Part shown: positions 51,758-61,459 of the stretch, piece by piece
Layout of the letters: the number at the start of each line of letters is the position of its first letter
Position numbering within the stretch: the stretch's first letter is position 1
From: Dyadobacter luticola
GTDB lineage: Bacteria; Bacteroidota; Bacteroidia; Cytophagales; Spirosomataceae
Assembly: GCF_005860805.1 (NCBI RefSeq)
Contig: NZ_VCEJ01000004.1
Coordinates: forward strand, 1,302,001 to 1,366,000
Direction: 5' to 3'
DNA: 64,000 bases
The notes under the pieces: model-generated
Database searches by the model: none
The model's input: the letters and a program-made list of their open reading frames with translations, nothing else
Told to the model about the DNA's origin: nothing
Made by a program: the position numbers and the translations under genes

Positions 51758-54172
51758 ATGCTCGAAAACTACTTTAAAATTGCCTGGCGCAGTCTTCGTA
51801 ACAAGAAGGCATTTGCCATTATCAACATCCTGGGCCTCGCTATCGGTCTGGCCACCTGCATGCTCATCCTGCTTTTTGTGCAGCACGAACTGAGCTATGA
51901 TAAATTCAATGCAAATGCCGACCGGATATTCCGCCTGACATTCCACGGCAGCATTGGCGGCAAGGAGATCAACATTGCCAATGCGCCAGCCCCAGCCGGG
52001 CCTGCGGTCTTGCGCGATTATGCTGAGATTGAAACATTTACGCGCATTAAAACGGAAGGGTCGTTTCTTGTCAAATACGATCAGAAACAGTTCAAAGAGA
52101 CGAGGGTAGCTTTTGCAGATTCCAATTTTTTTGATGTCTTCACATTTCCTTTGCTGAAAGGAAATCCCAAAACGGCACTTTCCGAGCCTAATACGGTGGT
52201 CGTGACCGAAACTACCTCGACGAAATATTTTGGTAAAAAAGATCCCGTAGGGCAAAGCCTGAAAATAGGGGACAGGCTTTTCAGGGTGACCGGCGTCGCC
52301 AAGGACGTGCCGTCCAATGCACATTTTCACTTCGATTTCTTTTGCAACATTAAAGGGGCCAATCTCGGAGAGAAATGGCTTGCCAGCGGAGCTACGACGT
52401 ATTTGTTGCTAAAAAAGGGTGTCCAGGTTGCCAAGCTGAATGCAAAAAGCAGCCAGATCGTACGCAAATACATTGGCCCGGAACTACAGGAATTTCTGGG
52501 CATGAGCTATGACGAATACCTGAAAAAGGGCGATAGTTTCTCCTTTAAATTTCAGCCGCTGACCGACATTCACCTGCATTCCAATTTGGAAAGCGAACTT
52601 GACGCGAATGGCAATGTGAAGTACGTATACATTTTCTCGGTCATCGCGGCATTTATCCTGCTGATCGCCTGCATCAATTTTATGAACCTTTCCACGGCTG
52701 GATCCGCGGGCCGCGCGAGGGAAGTTGGTATCCGCAAAGCGATGGGATCTGTGAGAATGCAGCTTGTCCGGCAGTTTCTGACAGAATCGGTCATGCTCAC
52801 ATTCATCGCATTACTGGCCGCATTTGTGGTAGTCATCCTTGTGTTGCCGCAGTTTAACGAGCTGGCTGGCAAGCAGTTTGATCTCCATTTCATTTTGAAT
52901 CCAAAAATGATCGCCTGTGCCATAGCAGGTTGTCTCGTGGTAGGTATTCTTGCCGGGAGCTATCCCGCGTTTTTCCTGTCTTCATTCAAGCCCATTGCCG
53001 TGCTGAAAGGCAAAATGCAGCTCGGGATCAAAACCGGTTGGTTGCGTAATTCGCTGGTTACCATTCAGTTTGTGGTTTCTATCGGGATGATTATCGGCAC
53101 CATTGTCGTGTATCAGCAACTGCGGTTTATACAAAACAAAAAACTGGGTTTCGACAAAGAACAGGTGCTGATCCTGCAAGACACTTACCTGCTGGGAGAT
53201 AAATCCAAAGCATTTAAAGAAGAAGTGGCAAAGCTGTCGCAGGTGGCCGATGTGACGCTCGCAGGGTACATTCCGGCGGGGCCTTCCAACAATGGTACCG
53301 ACGGCTACGTGCCTGAGGATGCGGGAAGTAACACGACGGCTTATCGTTTCAGGACCTATCAAATCGATGAACATTATCTTCCGACGCTGGGTATTAAGCT
53401 CGCGGCCGGGCGGAATTTTTCGAAATCATTCGGGACGGACAGTGCTGCGGTTTTGGTCAATGAGGCCGTCGTGAAGCAATTTGGCTGGAAAAATCCGATT
53501 GGCAAAACGATCAGGAGCATTGGAAACGGCAGTCCAGGCAGCGTCAGGACGTATAAAGTGATCGGTGTCACGAAAGATTTTCATTTCGAATCATTCCATA
53601 CCACCATCGCCCCGCTCGTGATGGCTTTCGGAGGCGACGGTTACCAGATCGCCCTGCGCCTTCGTACCGACAATGTTCAGGGCGTAATAAGTCTTCTCGA
53701 AAAAAAGTGGAAAGCCACCACCGACGCGCCTTTTTCTTATTCGTTTATGGATGAGCGTTTCAACCAAATGTATCTTTCCGAGCAACGCATCGGCGCTCTG
53801 TTTGGCATTTTCGCAGGACTGGCGGTCGTCATCGCTTGTCTCGGATTGTTCGGGCTGGCGGCATTTACGACCATCCAGCGCACGAAGGAAATCGGTGTAC
53901 GTAAAGTACTCGGGGCGTCGGTTTTCAGCATTGTTTCGCTGCTTTCCAAAGATTTCGTGCGCCTGGTAGCACTCGCAATTCTCATCGCTTCTCCGCTTGC
54001 CTGGTACGGTATGCACACCTGGCTAAAAGATTTCGCTTATAAAATCAACATCGAATGGTGGGTATTCGCTTTGGCAGGCGTCGTCGCGATCGGAATAGCA
54101 TTGCTTACAGTTAGTTACGAAAGTATCAGAGCGGCACTGGTGAATCCGGTGAAATCGCTTAAGAGTGAATAG
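51758..54172 (+). CDS. P16: FtsX-family ABC permease, head of the fourth block
   Basis: The protein has 804 residues and starts MLENYFKIAWRSL. It is nearest to P11 around TM2 (TDIHLHSNLESELDANGNVKYVYIFS) and keeps the canonical LLIACINFMNLSTAGS. The first coupling motif is REVGIRKAMGS and the second TKEIGVRKVLGAS. Domain 1 shows FADSNFFDVFTFPLL and YFGKKDPVGQ, domain 2 GRNFSKSFGTDS and GVTKDFHFESF. The tail is NPVKSLKSE after SYESIRAALV. A 159-base spacer with a dyad precedes it, so its own promoter is likely. Confidence 0.95.
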   Translation: MLENYFKIAWRSLRNKKAFAIINILGLAIGLATCMLILLFVQHELSYDKFNANADRIFRLTFHGSIGGKEINIANAPAPAGPAVLRDYAEIETFTRIKTEGSFLVKYDQKQFKETRVAFADSNFFDVFTFPLLKGNPKTALSEPNTVVVTETTSTKYFGKKDPVGQSLKIGDRLFRVTGVAKDVPSNAHFHFDFFCNIKGANLGEKWLASGATTYLLLKKGVQVAKLNAKSSQIVRKYIGPELQEFLGMSYDEYLKKGDSFSFKFQPLTDIHLHSNLESELDANGNVKYVYIFSVIAAFILLIACINFMNLSTAGSAGRAREVGIRKAMGSVRMQLVRQFLTESVMLTFIALLAAFVVVILVLPQFNELAGKQFDLHFILNPKMIACAIAGCLVVGILAGSYPAFFLSSFKPIAVLKGKMQLGIKTGWLRNSLVTIQFVVSIGMIIGTIVVYQQLRFIQNKKLGFDKEQVLILQDTYLLGDKSKAFKEEVAKLSQVADVTLAGYIPAGPSNNGTDGYVPEDAGSNTTAYRFRTYQIDEHYLPTLGIKLAAGRNFSKSFGTDSAAVLVNEAVVKQFGWKNPIGKTIRSIGNGSPGSVRTYKVIGVTKDFHFESFHTTIAPLVMAFGGDGYQIALRLRTDNVQGVISLLEKKWKATTDAPFSYSFMDERFNQMYLSEQRIGALFGIFAGLAVVIACLGLFGLAAFTTIQRTKEIGVRKVLGASVFSIVSLLSKDFVRLVALAILIASPLAWYGMHTWLKDFAYKINIEWWVFALAGVVAIGIALLTVSYESIRAALVNPVKSLKSE

Positions 54173-54207
54173 CGGTTTTCGGAAACATTAACCCTAAATC
54201 CATAAAA

Positions 54208-56595
54208 ATGTTAAAAAACCAAATCACCATCGCTTTTCGGAGCCTTTTGAAAAACAGAGGCTACTCATTTATCAATGTTGCCGGGCTGGCTGTTGGGATG
54301 GCTTGTGCGATTCTCATCTTTTTGGTCGTCCGGCACGAGACCAGCTATGACCTGTCGCAATCGCGGTTGGACCGGATTTATCGGGTTGAAAATGAAAACA
54401 TTAAAGAAGGCCATACTTATCCGGGGCTATACACCGGCATGGGCAATGCACTTCGGACCGACTTGCCGGAAGCCGAGTTGACTGCGCCATTTCTTAAAAT
54501 CAACAAAACATTTTCGGCCGGGGACAAACGGTTCAGGGAATCATTTGTTTTTGCGGATCAGGGTGCTTTCCGGATGCTGGATTACAAGTGGCTTTCCGGT
54601 AATCCGGCCACCGCATTGACGCAGCCAAATACCGTGGTGCTCACACGGAATTATGCGCTCAAATATTTCGGCACGGCAGATGCCTTGGGTAAAATCATGC
54701 GGATTGATAACAAGCAGGACCTTTTGGTAGCGGGTGTGATCGAGGATTATCCGTCCACGACAAGCTTTGCGTTCAATCTGATGGTATCGTTTTCTACCCT
54801 CAAAAATCTGGACCCGGATTTTGATCAAAACCGCTGGAATGGCTGGAATGACAATTTTCAGGTGTTTGTACTGCTCAAAAAAGGTGTGCAGCCGTATGAT
54901 CTGGACAACCGTTTTACGCACATTATCGAAAAATACATGGGCAAGGATGCGCTGGCAGACAAGCGTTTCAAATTGGCGGCTTTGTCGGAGCTGCATTATT
55001 CCAGAAATCTCGCCGACAGGCAAGCGAATGTTGGTTTGCTCCAAATACTATCTTTCATCGGGCTGCTGGTGCTCCTGATCGCCTGTTTCAATTTTATCAA
55101 TCTCAGTACAGCGCAGGCGTTTAAGCGCGCCAAGGAAGTGGGTATCCGCAAAGCGATCGGCAGCAACCGAAAATTACTTATTTCCCAATTTATCACCGAA
55201 GCGGCGCTCACAACCGTCCTGGCGACGATTTTGGCAGGCATATTAAGCGTCCAGTTATTGCCCAATGTGGCTTCTATGTTGGCAATACCTTTAACAAATG
55301 ACGATCTTTTTAACACGCAGACCGCCTTGTTCGCCGGAAATCTGGCATTGATCACGACACTGCTGGCGGGCTTTTACCCGGCGCTCAGGCTTTCGGGTAT
55401 GTCACCAATCTGGGCGTTGAAAAGTAATGTTGTCACGAAACACAATCAATGGTTTTCCCTGCGGCAGGGCTTGGTGGTGGTGCAGTTTACTGTATCACTG
55501 GTGTTGATTACCAGTGCATTGATGATCAATCGGCAGCTGAGCTTCTTCCGGAACGCGGATCTGGGTTTCAACAAGGCGGCCATTATCACGGTCGGGTTAC
55601 CAGATAATAAGCCCGAAAAGTTACTGACGCTCCGTAACCAGCTGACAAAATCCGCCCAAATCAAGGATGTCAGTTTCTCTTTCAACAGCGCATCCGCGGA
55701 GAGTAACTGGATGCAGGGCATGCAGTTCAGGCAGGGCCCAAAAATGACGGAGGTCAAAACGCAGATGAAAATGGGCGACTCGCATTTTCTGGACACTTAC
55801 GGGATAAAACTGTTGGCGGGAGAGCCGCTGAAAGACAGCGATACCACTGATTTAAAAGTACTGGCAAACGAAATTTTCCTGGATCGGATCGGTGTTAAAA
55901 GTCCCCGGGAGGCAGTGGGGCAACGAATCTATTTCGGTGACGGTGATGAATTTGCGACGATCGTCGGTGTTGTTAAAAACTTCAATGTTAATTCCTTACA
56001 TCAAAAAATCGACCCGACGCTCATTCAGGTTGTACCAAATAACTTTTACCAGGCCGGGATTAAACTGCAAAGTGAAAAGACAAGTGCAGAGTCTGTGAAA
56101 GCCGCTTTGGCGTACATTGAAAAATCCTGGACATTGACCTATCCGAACGAAGTTTTCGAATATTCCTTCCTCGACGAGACTCTTGCGCAAGCTTACAAAT
56201 CGGAAACCCGTACAGCCAGCCTGATCGAAGTCTCAACATTCCTCGCGGTACTCATCGCCTGCATGGGTCTTTTCGGTCTGGCCACATTCACCGCCGAGCA
56301 ACGTACCAAAGAGATCGGCGTCCGCAAAGTCTTGGGCGCGTCGGTGGGTAGCATTGTTACTTTATTATCAAAGGATTTCCTGAAACTCGTTCTGATCGCC
56401 ATCATGATTGCCTCGCCCATCGCCTGGTACGTCATGAGCCAGTGGCTGAAAAATTTCGAATTCAAGATCAACATAGAATGGTGGATGTTCGCCATCACCG
56501 GTCTGATCATGATTTGTACCGCATTAATGACGGTAAGCTTTCAGAGCGTCAGAGCTGCTTTGTTAAATCCGGTCAGGTCTCTGAGGAGTGAGTGA
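54208..56595 (+). CDS. P17: FtsX-family ABC permease (subgroup with P8 and P13)
   Basis: The protein has 795 residues with N-terminus MLKNQITIAFRSLLKNRGYS. TM2 ends LLIACFNFINLSTAQA, the first coupling motif is KEVGIRKAIGS and the second TKEIGVRKVLGAS. Domain 2 has AESNW, the GEPLKDSDTTD form of the GRDFS element and GVVKNFNVNSLHQKI, all close to P8 and P13. The tail is NPVRSLRSE after SVRAALL. It is 35 bases from P16 and 37 from P18. Confidence 0.95.
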   Translation: MLKNQITIAFRSLLKNRGYSFINVAGLAVGMACAILIFLVVRHETSYDLSQSRLDRIYRVENENIKEGHTYPGLYTGMGNALRTDLPEAELTAPFLKINKTFSAGDKRFRESFVFADQGAFRMLDYKWLSGNPATALTQPNTVVLTRNYALKYFGTADALGKIMRIDNKQDLLVAGVIEDYPSTTSFAFNLMVSFSTLKNLDPDFDQNRWNGWNDNFQVFVLLKKGVQPYDLDNRFTHIIEKYMGKDALADKRFKLAALSELHYSRNLADRQANVGLLQILSFIGLLVLLIACFNFINLSTAQAFKRAKEVGIRKAIGSNRKLLISQFITEAALTTVLATILAGILSVQLLPNVASMLAIPLTNDDLFNTQTALFAGNLALITTLLAGFYPALRLSGMSPIWALKSNVVTKHNQWFSLRQGLVVVQFTVSLVLITSALMINRQLSFFRNADLGFNKAAIITVGLPDNKPEKLLTLRNQLTKSAQIKDVSFSFNSASAESNWMQGMQFRQGPKMTEVKTQMKMGDSHFLDTYGIKLLAGEPLKDSDTTDLKVLANEIFLDRIGVKSPREAVGQRIYFGDGDEFATIVGVVKNFNVNSLHQKIDPTLIQVVPNNFYQAGIKLQSEKTSAESVKAALAYIEKSWTLTYPNEVFEYSFLDETLAQAYKSETRTASLIEVSTFLAVLIACMGLFGLATFTAEQRTKEIGVRKVLGASVGSIVTLLSKDFLKLVLIAIMIASPIAWYVMSQWLKNFEFKINIEWWMFAITGLIMICTALMTVSFQSVRAALLNPVRSLRSE

Positions 56596-56632
56596 CAACC
56601 CTGACAAATACTAACTTAACCCCAGATCCCCT

Positions 56633-59014
56633 ATGTTCAAAAACTACATCAAAATCGCTGTCCGAAACCTGATTAAAAGCAAAACTTTTTCCGGGATTAA
56701 TGTGCTGGGGCTTGCTTTGGGTATGGCTTGCAGCCTGATGATCATGCTTTGGATTCAGGATGAGCTGAGCGTCGATGCATTCCACGCCAATAAGGACCAG
56801 CTTTTCCGGATTTATATGAAGGAATATTTCAGCGGGAAGGTACAGGGCGTGATCTGGACGCCCGGGCCGCTGGCTGAGGAATTAAAAAAATCGGTGCCGG
56901 AAATTGAAATGACGACACCTTATGAATGGCCGAGCAACGAAACTTTTTCGCTGGGCAGCAAAATCCATAAACAGCAAACCAATGCTGCCAGCGCGGATTT
57001 TTTCAAAATGTTCAGTTTCAAATTGCTGGAAGGTACGCCCGAGGCAGCATTGAAAGATCCAAACAGTCTGGCGATTTCGCGCGACATGGCAGAGCTTTTC
57101 TTTGGCAGTCCGCAGGCCGCGATCGGGAAGTCGATCAAATTTGATAACCGTAAGGAGTTGATGGTGACCGCGGTTTTTGAAAATATTGGTAAAAACAGCA
57201 CGCTGAAATTCGACTGTCTGCGTAATTGGGAGGGTTTTGTGCAGGATAATGAGTGGGCAAAGGGTTGGGACAGCACCGATCCGCTGACCTTTTTCAAGAT
57301 CAGAAAAGACGCGGATCCCGTCAAAGTGCAAGCCAAGATCAAGCATTTGCTCGACAAGTATAACCGCGACGGCAGCAAGCCTTTTAAAACGCAGCTGGCG
57401 ATGCAGCCTTTCCACGAATATTACCTTAATAGTAACATTAAGGGGGACCACATGGACGGCGGACGCATTGAGTATGTGCGGCTTTTCAGTTTTGTGGCGG
57501 TGTTTATCCTGCTCATTGCCTGCATCAATTTCATGAACCTCGCCACCGCACGTTCAGCCAAGCGGGCGAAGGAAGTGGGCGTGCGAAAGGTGGTGGGTGC
57601 AATGCGTTCAATGTTGGTGGGTCAATTTATGGGCGAGGCGATTTTACTGTCGGTTTTGTCGGTGATCCTCGCGGTTTTGATTGTTGGTTTGGCGCTGCCT
57701 TCTTTCGATACACTTACCGAAAAGAACATTATACTTCCAGTCAGTAACATCTCTTTCTGGGGCGTCCTGGCTGGTTTATTACTGATTACCGGACTGGTAG
57801 CAGGCAGTTATCCTGCATTTTTCCTTTCGTCGCTTAGTCCGATCAGGATTTTGAAAGGCGGTGCGTCGTCACGGCTGAAATTTGGTACCAAATCAACCTT
57901 CCTGCGTCAGGGGCTGGTGGTTTTTCAGTTTGGGTTGTCGATTATACTGATCGTGGGGATGATTATTATTTATAAACAGGTGGATTATGTGCAGACGAAA
58001 AACCTGGGTTATGATCGTGAGAACCTGATTTATTTCCCGCTGGAAGGCGATTTGACGAAAAATTTCGAAGTATTGCAGGAAGAGCTTACGCAGGTACCCG
58101 GTGTGAAAGACATTTCAAGTATGACTTCGAATCCTGCTTCAAATGGTTCGGGTACGGAGGGTATTTCCTGGCCGGGCAGTGACCCTAATGATAGAGTAAG
58201 GTTCACGCCGGTAGCAGTCGGCTATGATTTTGTCAAAACCATGGACCTGAAACTAGTGGACGGACGTGATTTTTCACGCGCATTCAAAACCGATTCCCTC
58301 GCGGTGATGATCAACGAAGCTGCCGCGAAGGCGATGGGCTTCAAAGATCCGGTCGGCAAGGAAATCAAGTGGGGCGACCGCACAGTAAGGATCGTGGGCC
58401 TGCTGAAAGATTTTCATTTCCAATCCCTCCACAGCACGATCCGGCCAATGATCGCTAACCTGCAATTTCAAGAAAGACGTGGCAGCGCCATCATCCGGCT
58501 CCGGGCAGGGCAAACCACCCAGGCGCTGGCAGCAATCGAAAAAATTTGTAAAAAACTGAATCCGAAATATCCTTTTACCTACAATTTTACCGACCAGGAA
58601 TATGCCCGGCAATATCAGAGTGAGCAGGTAGTGAGCAAGTTATCAAACTATTTTGCTTTTCTGGCAATATTCATTTCTTGTCTCGGACTCTTCGGGCTGG
58701 CTACATTCACCGCCGAGCAGCGCACCAAGGAAATCGGCGTCCGCAAAGTGCTTGGCGCATCGGTAGCAGGCATTGTCGCCTTGTTGTCAAAAGATTTTCT
58801 GAAACTCGTAGCCATCGCCATCATCATCGCTTCGCCGCTCGCGTGGTGGCTGATGAACCAGTGGCTCCAAGGTTTCGCCTATAAAATCGACATTGAATGG
58901 TGGATGTTCGCCCTCGCTGGCCTGCTGTCCGTCCTGATCGCCATCGCCACAGTCAGTTTCCAAAGTATCAAAGCTGCATTAATGAACCCGGTGAAGTCGC
59001 TGAGGAGTGAGTGA
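56633..59014 (+). CDS. P18: FtsX-family ABC permease (closest to P2)
   Basis: The protein has 793 residues. It is the nearest paralogue of P2, 46 kb away: the N-terminal region through TM1, GGRIEYVRLFSFVAVFILLIACINFMNLATARS, the YVQTKNLGYDRENLIYFP segment of domain 2 and the SKLSNYFAFLAIF start of TM6 all correspond. The first coupling motif is KEVGVRKVVGA and the second TKEIGVRKVLGAS. GRDFSRAFKTDS and GLLKDFHFQSL mark domain 2. The tail is NPVKSLRSE. The spacer to P19 is 58 bases, the longest inside the fourth block. Confidence 0.95.
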   Translation: MFKNYIKIAVRNLIKSKTFSGINVLGLALGMACSLMIMLWIQDELSVDAFHANKDQLFRIYMKEYFSGKVQGVIWTPGPLAEELKKSVPEIEMTTPYEWPSNETFSLGSKIHKQQTNAASADFFKMFSFKLLEGTPEAALKDPNSLAISRDMAELFFGSPQAAIGKSIKFDNRKELMVTAVFENIGKNSTLKFDCLRNWEGFVQDNEWAKGWDSTDPLTFFKIRKDADPVKVQAKIKHLLDKYNRDGSKPFKTQLAMQPFHEYYLNSNIKGDHMDGGRIEYVRLFSFVAVFILLIACINFMNLATARSAKRAKEVGVRKVVGAMRSMLVGQFMGEAILLSVLSVILAVLIVGLALPSFDTLTEKNIILPVSNISFWGVLAGLLLITGLVAGSYPAFFLSSLSPIRILKGGASSRLKFGTKSTFLRQGLVVFQFGLSIILIVGMIIIYKQVDYVQTKNLGYDRENLIYFPLEGDLTKNFEVLQEELTQVPGVKDISSMTSNPASNGSGTEGISWPGSDPNDRVRFTPVAVGYDFVKTMDLKLVDGRDFSRAFKTDSLAVMINEAAAKAMGFKDPVGKEIKWGDRTVRIVGLLKDFHFQSLHSTIRPMIANLQFQERRGSAIIRLRAGQTTQALAAIEKICKKLNPKYPFTYNFTDQEYARQYQSEQVVSKLSNYFAFLAIFISCLGLFGLATFTAEQRTKEIGVRKVLGASVAGIVALLSKDFLKLVAIAIIIASPLAWWLMNQWLQGFAYKIDIEWWMFALAGLLSVLIAIATVSFQSIKAALMNPVKSLRSE

Positions 59015-59072
59015 AGAAGTCATTGGTTGTCATTAATAGTTATTGATTGTCAGGCATAAACCAACATCCCCC

Positions 59073-61457
59073 ATGCTGAAAAACTATTTAAGAATCGCCC
59101 TTCGCAACCTTTTGAAAAACCGTGGTCATGCTGCCATTAACATTGGCGGGTTGGCTGTGGGAATGGGGGTGGCGATGCTTATCGGACTTTGGGTTTTTGA
59201 TGAACTTTCGTTTAATCAAAACCACGCGCATTATGACCGCATCGCGCAGGTCATGCAAAACCAGAAATTTAACGGCAATGTCGAAACCAATGGCGGACTG
59301 CCCAAGCAGCTTGAAGAGGAGTTGCGGAGTAAGTACGGCAGCCATTTTAAACACATTGTGATAGCAGGAGGGACGGGGGAACATTTGTTGAGTTATGCCG
59401 ACAAAAAAGTCACGCAAACCGGCAACTATATGGGAATGGAAGTGGCTGAAATGCTTTCACTTAAAATGTTGAAAGGTACCCGGAGCGGGCTTTCTGACCT
59501 CAACTCGGTAATGCTTTCGGAGTCGGCGGGTAAGGCGATTTTTGGTGATGCCAATCCGGTCAACCAGATCATTCACATTGATAATAAGCACACACTTCGG
59601 GTTTCGGGTGTTTATGCCGACCTGCCGCCAAATTCGTCATTCAAAGACCTGGCATTTATCGCGCCCTGGAAACTTTTGGAAAAAGACCTGCCCGATTGGC
59701 TCAGCTGGGGCAATAACTGGTTCAATATCTATGTCGAGATAGGACAAAACTCCAAAATGGAGGAGGTTTCGGCGGCGATCGGTAAAGCCAAAATCAATAA
59801 TGTCGATAAGGAAGAAGCAAAATATGAGGCACTGATTTTCCTGCACCCGATGCAGAAATGGAATCTTTATTCGGAGTTTAAAAACGGCGTGAATATCGGC
59901 GGCAGGATTGACAGGGTCTGGCTTTTCGGGATCATCGGGCTGTTTGTGCTGCTGCTGGCTTGTATCAATTTCATGAATTTGAATACGGCCCGAAGTGAAA
60001 AGCGGGCCAAAGAAATCGGTGTCAGAAAAGCCGTCGGATCTGCGAAAAGTCAGCTGGCACTGCAATTTCTGAGTGAATCGCTGCTGGTGGTCACGATAGC
60101 ATTTATCCTGTCGCTCGCGCTGACGGTACTGGCGCTGCCGACATTCAATCAAGTGGTCGATAAGCAGATCATTATTCCATTCGACAGACTTTATTTCTGG
60201 CTGGGATGTGTCGGGTTTGTTCTTTTTACCGGACTGGTTGCGGGCAGCTATCCGGCACTTTACCTGTCATCATTCAAACCGATCGCGGCATTGAAAGGGG
60301 TTAAGTCCAAGCTGAACACCGGCCGGTTTTCGGGCTCGCCGCGAAAGGCGCTGGTGGTGATCCAATTTACTGTTTCAGTTACGCTGATCATTGGTACAAT
60401 CATTGTTTACAGGCAGGTACAATTTGCCAAAAACCGGCCGATCGGATACAGCCGTCAGCAATTGCTTAGCAGCCCGATCAAGTCGCAGGAAATTTTTAAA
60501 CATTATGCTGCATTCCGCACCGACTTGCTGAATACCGGTGTAGTAGAGGAAGTTACCGCCACCGATTCACCTATTACCAACACGTATGTTACAAACGGCG
60601 GCTTTACCTGGAACGGGAAAGATCCTGCCATAACCGATGAGTTTGTAACACTTCGTATCACGCATGAATTTGGAAAAACCATAGGCTGGAAGCTGACAGA
60701 AGGTAGGGATTTTTCGAAAGAATTTGCGACCGATTCCATGGGTTTTATCCTTAATGAAGCCGCAGTAAAATATATGGGGCTGAAAAATCCGGTGGGTGAG
60801 CTGATCCAGTGGGGCAAAAACGGGAAATATAAAGTGATAGGGGTGGTCAAAGACCTTGTGACGCAGTCGCCTTATGAGCCGGCTAAACAAACGATTTTCT
60901 TCCTGAACTACACTCGGCTCGATCGTGCCAACATTAAAATAAAACCCTCGGCAAGCGCTTCGGCGGCAGTCGCGAAGATCGGGGCGGTTTTCAATAAGTA
61001 TGATCCTGAAAATCTGTTCCAATATACCTTTGCCGACGAGGATTATGCCCGGAAGTTCAACGACGAGGAGCGCATCGGCACATTGACAACCTTCTCCGCG
61101 GTACTCGCCATATTCATCTCGTGTCTCGGCCTGTTTGGACTGGCATCATTTGTCGCCGAGCAACGCACCAAAGAAATCGGTATCCGCAAAGTATTGGGCG
61201 CCTCGGTAGCCGGTTTGTGGCAGCTCTTGTCCAAAGAATTTGTCTTTCTCGTGCTCGTCTCTTGCCTGATATCCGGCCCTCTCGCCTGGTATTTTATGCA
61301 AAACTGGCTCGAAAAGTACAGTTATCGAACCGAAATGTCCTGGTGGATTTTTGCCGTGGCTGGTATCGGCGCACTAACCGTAACATTACTGACCGTAAGT
61401 TTTCAAGCCATTAAAGCCGCACTGGTAAATCCGGTACAATCTCTAAAAAGTGAGTAG
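59073..61457 (+). CDS. P19: FtsX-family ABC permease (subgroup with P9, P15, P20, P21)
   Basis: The family start MLKNYLRIALRNL is the ATG at 59073 (frame open to 59043), giving 794 residues. TM1 is GLAVGMGVAMLIGLWVFDELSFN. The pre-TM2 element is HPMQKWNLYSEFKNGVNIGG, followed by LLLACINFMNLNTARSEKRAKEIG. The first coupling motif is KEIGVRKAVGS and the second TKEIGIRKVLGAS. Domain 2 has GRDFSKEFATDS and, as in P9 and P20, GVVKDLVTQSPYEPA in place of the DFHF element. The tail is NPVQSLKSE. Two bases separate it from P20. Confidence 0.95.
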   Translation: MLKNYLRIALRNLLKNRGHAAINIGGLAVGMGVAMLIGLWVFDELSFNQNHAHYDRIAQVMQNQKFNGNVETNGGLPKQLEEELRSKYGSHFKHIVIAGGTGEHLLSYADKKVTQTGNYMGMEVAEMLSLKMLKGTRSGLSDLNSVMLSESAGKAIFGDANPVNQIIHIDNKHTLRVSGVYADLPPNSSFKDLAFIAPWKLLEKDLPDWLSWGNNWFNIYVEIGQNSKMEEVSAAIGKAKINNVDKEEAKYEALIFLHPMQKWNLYSEFKNGVNIGGRIDRVWLFGIIGLFVLLLACINFMNLNTARSEKRAKEIGVRKAVGSAKSQLALQFLSESLLVVTIAFILSLALTVLALPTFNQVVDKQIIIPFDRLYFWLGCVGFVLFTGLVAGSYPALYLSSFKPIAALKGVKSKLNTGRFSGSPRKALVVIQFTVSVTLIIGTIIVYRQVQFAKNRPIGYSRQQLLSSPIKSQEIFKHYAAFRTDLLNTGVVEEVTATDSPITNTYVTNGGFTWNGKDPAITDEFVTLRITHEFGKTIGWKLTEGRDFSKEFATDSMGFILNEAAVKYMGLKNPVGELIQWGKNGKYKVIGVVKDLVTQSPYEPAKQTIFFLNYTRLDRANIKIKPSASASAAVAKIGAVFNKYDPENLFQYTFADEDYARKFNDEERIGTLTTFSAVLAIFISCLGLFGLASFVAEQRTKEIGIRKVLGASVAGLWQLLSKEFVFLVLVSCLISGPLAWYFMQNWLEKYSYRTEMSWWIFAVAGIGALTVTLLTVSFQAIKAALVNPVQSLKSE

Positions 61458-61459
61458 CC

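Noticed and set aside
54541..55044. Long antisense frames opposite the permeases (many of 100-200 residues)
   Set aside because: They arise from codon bias of the sense genes: no signals, domains or conserved starts, and they recur at the same places in each paralogue.
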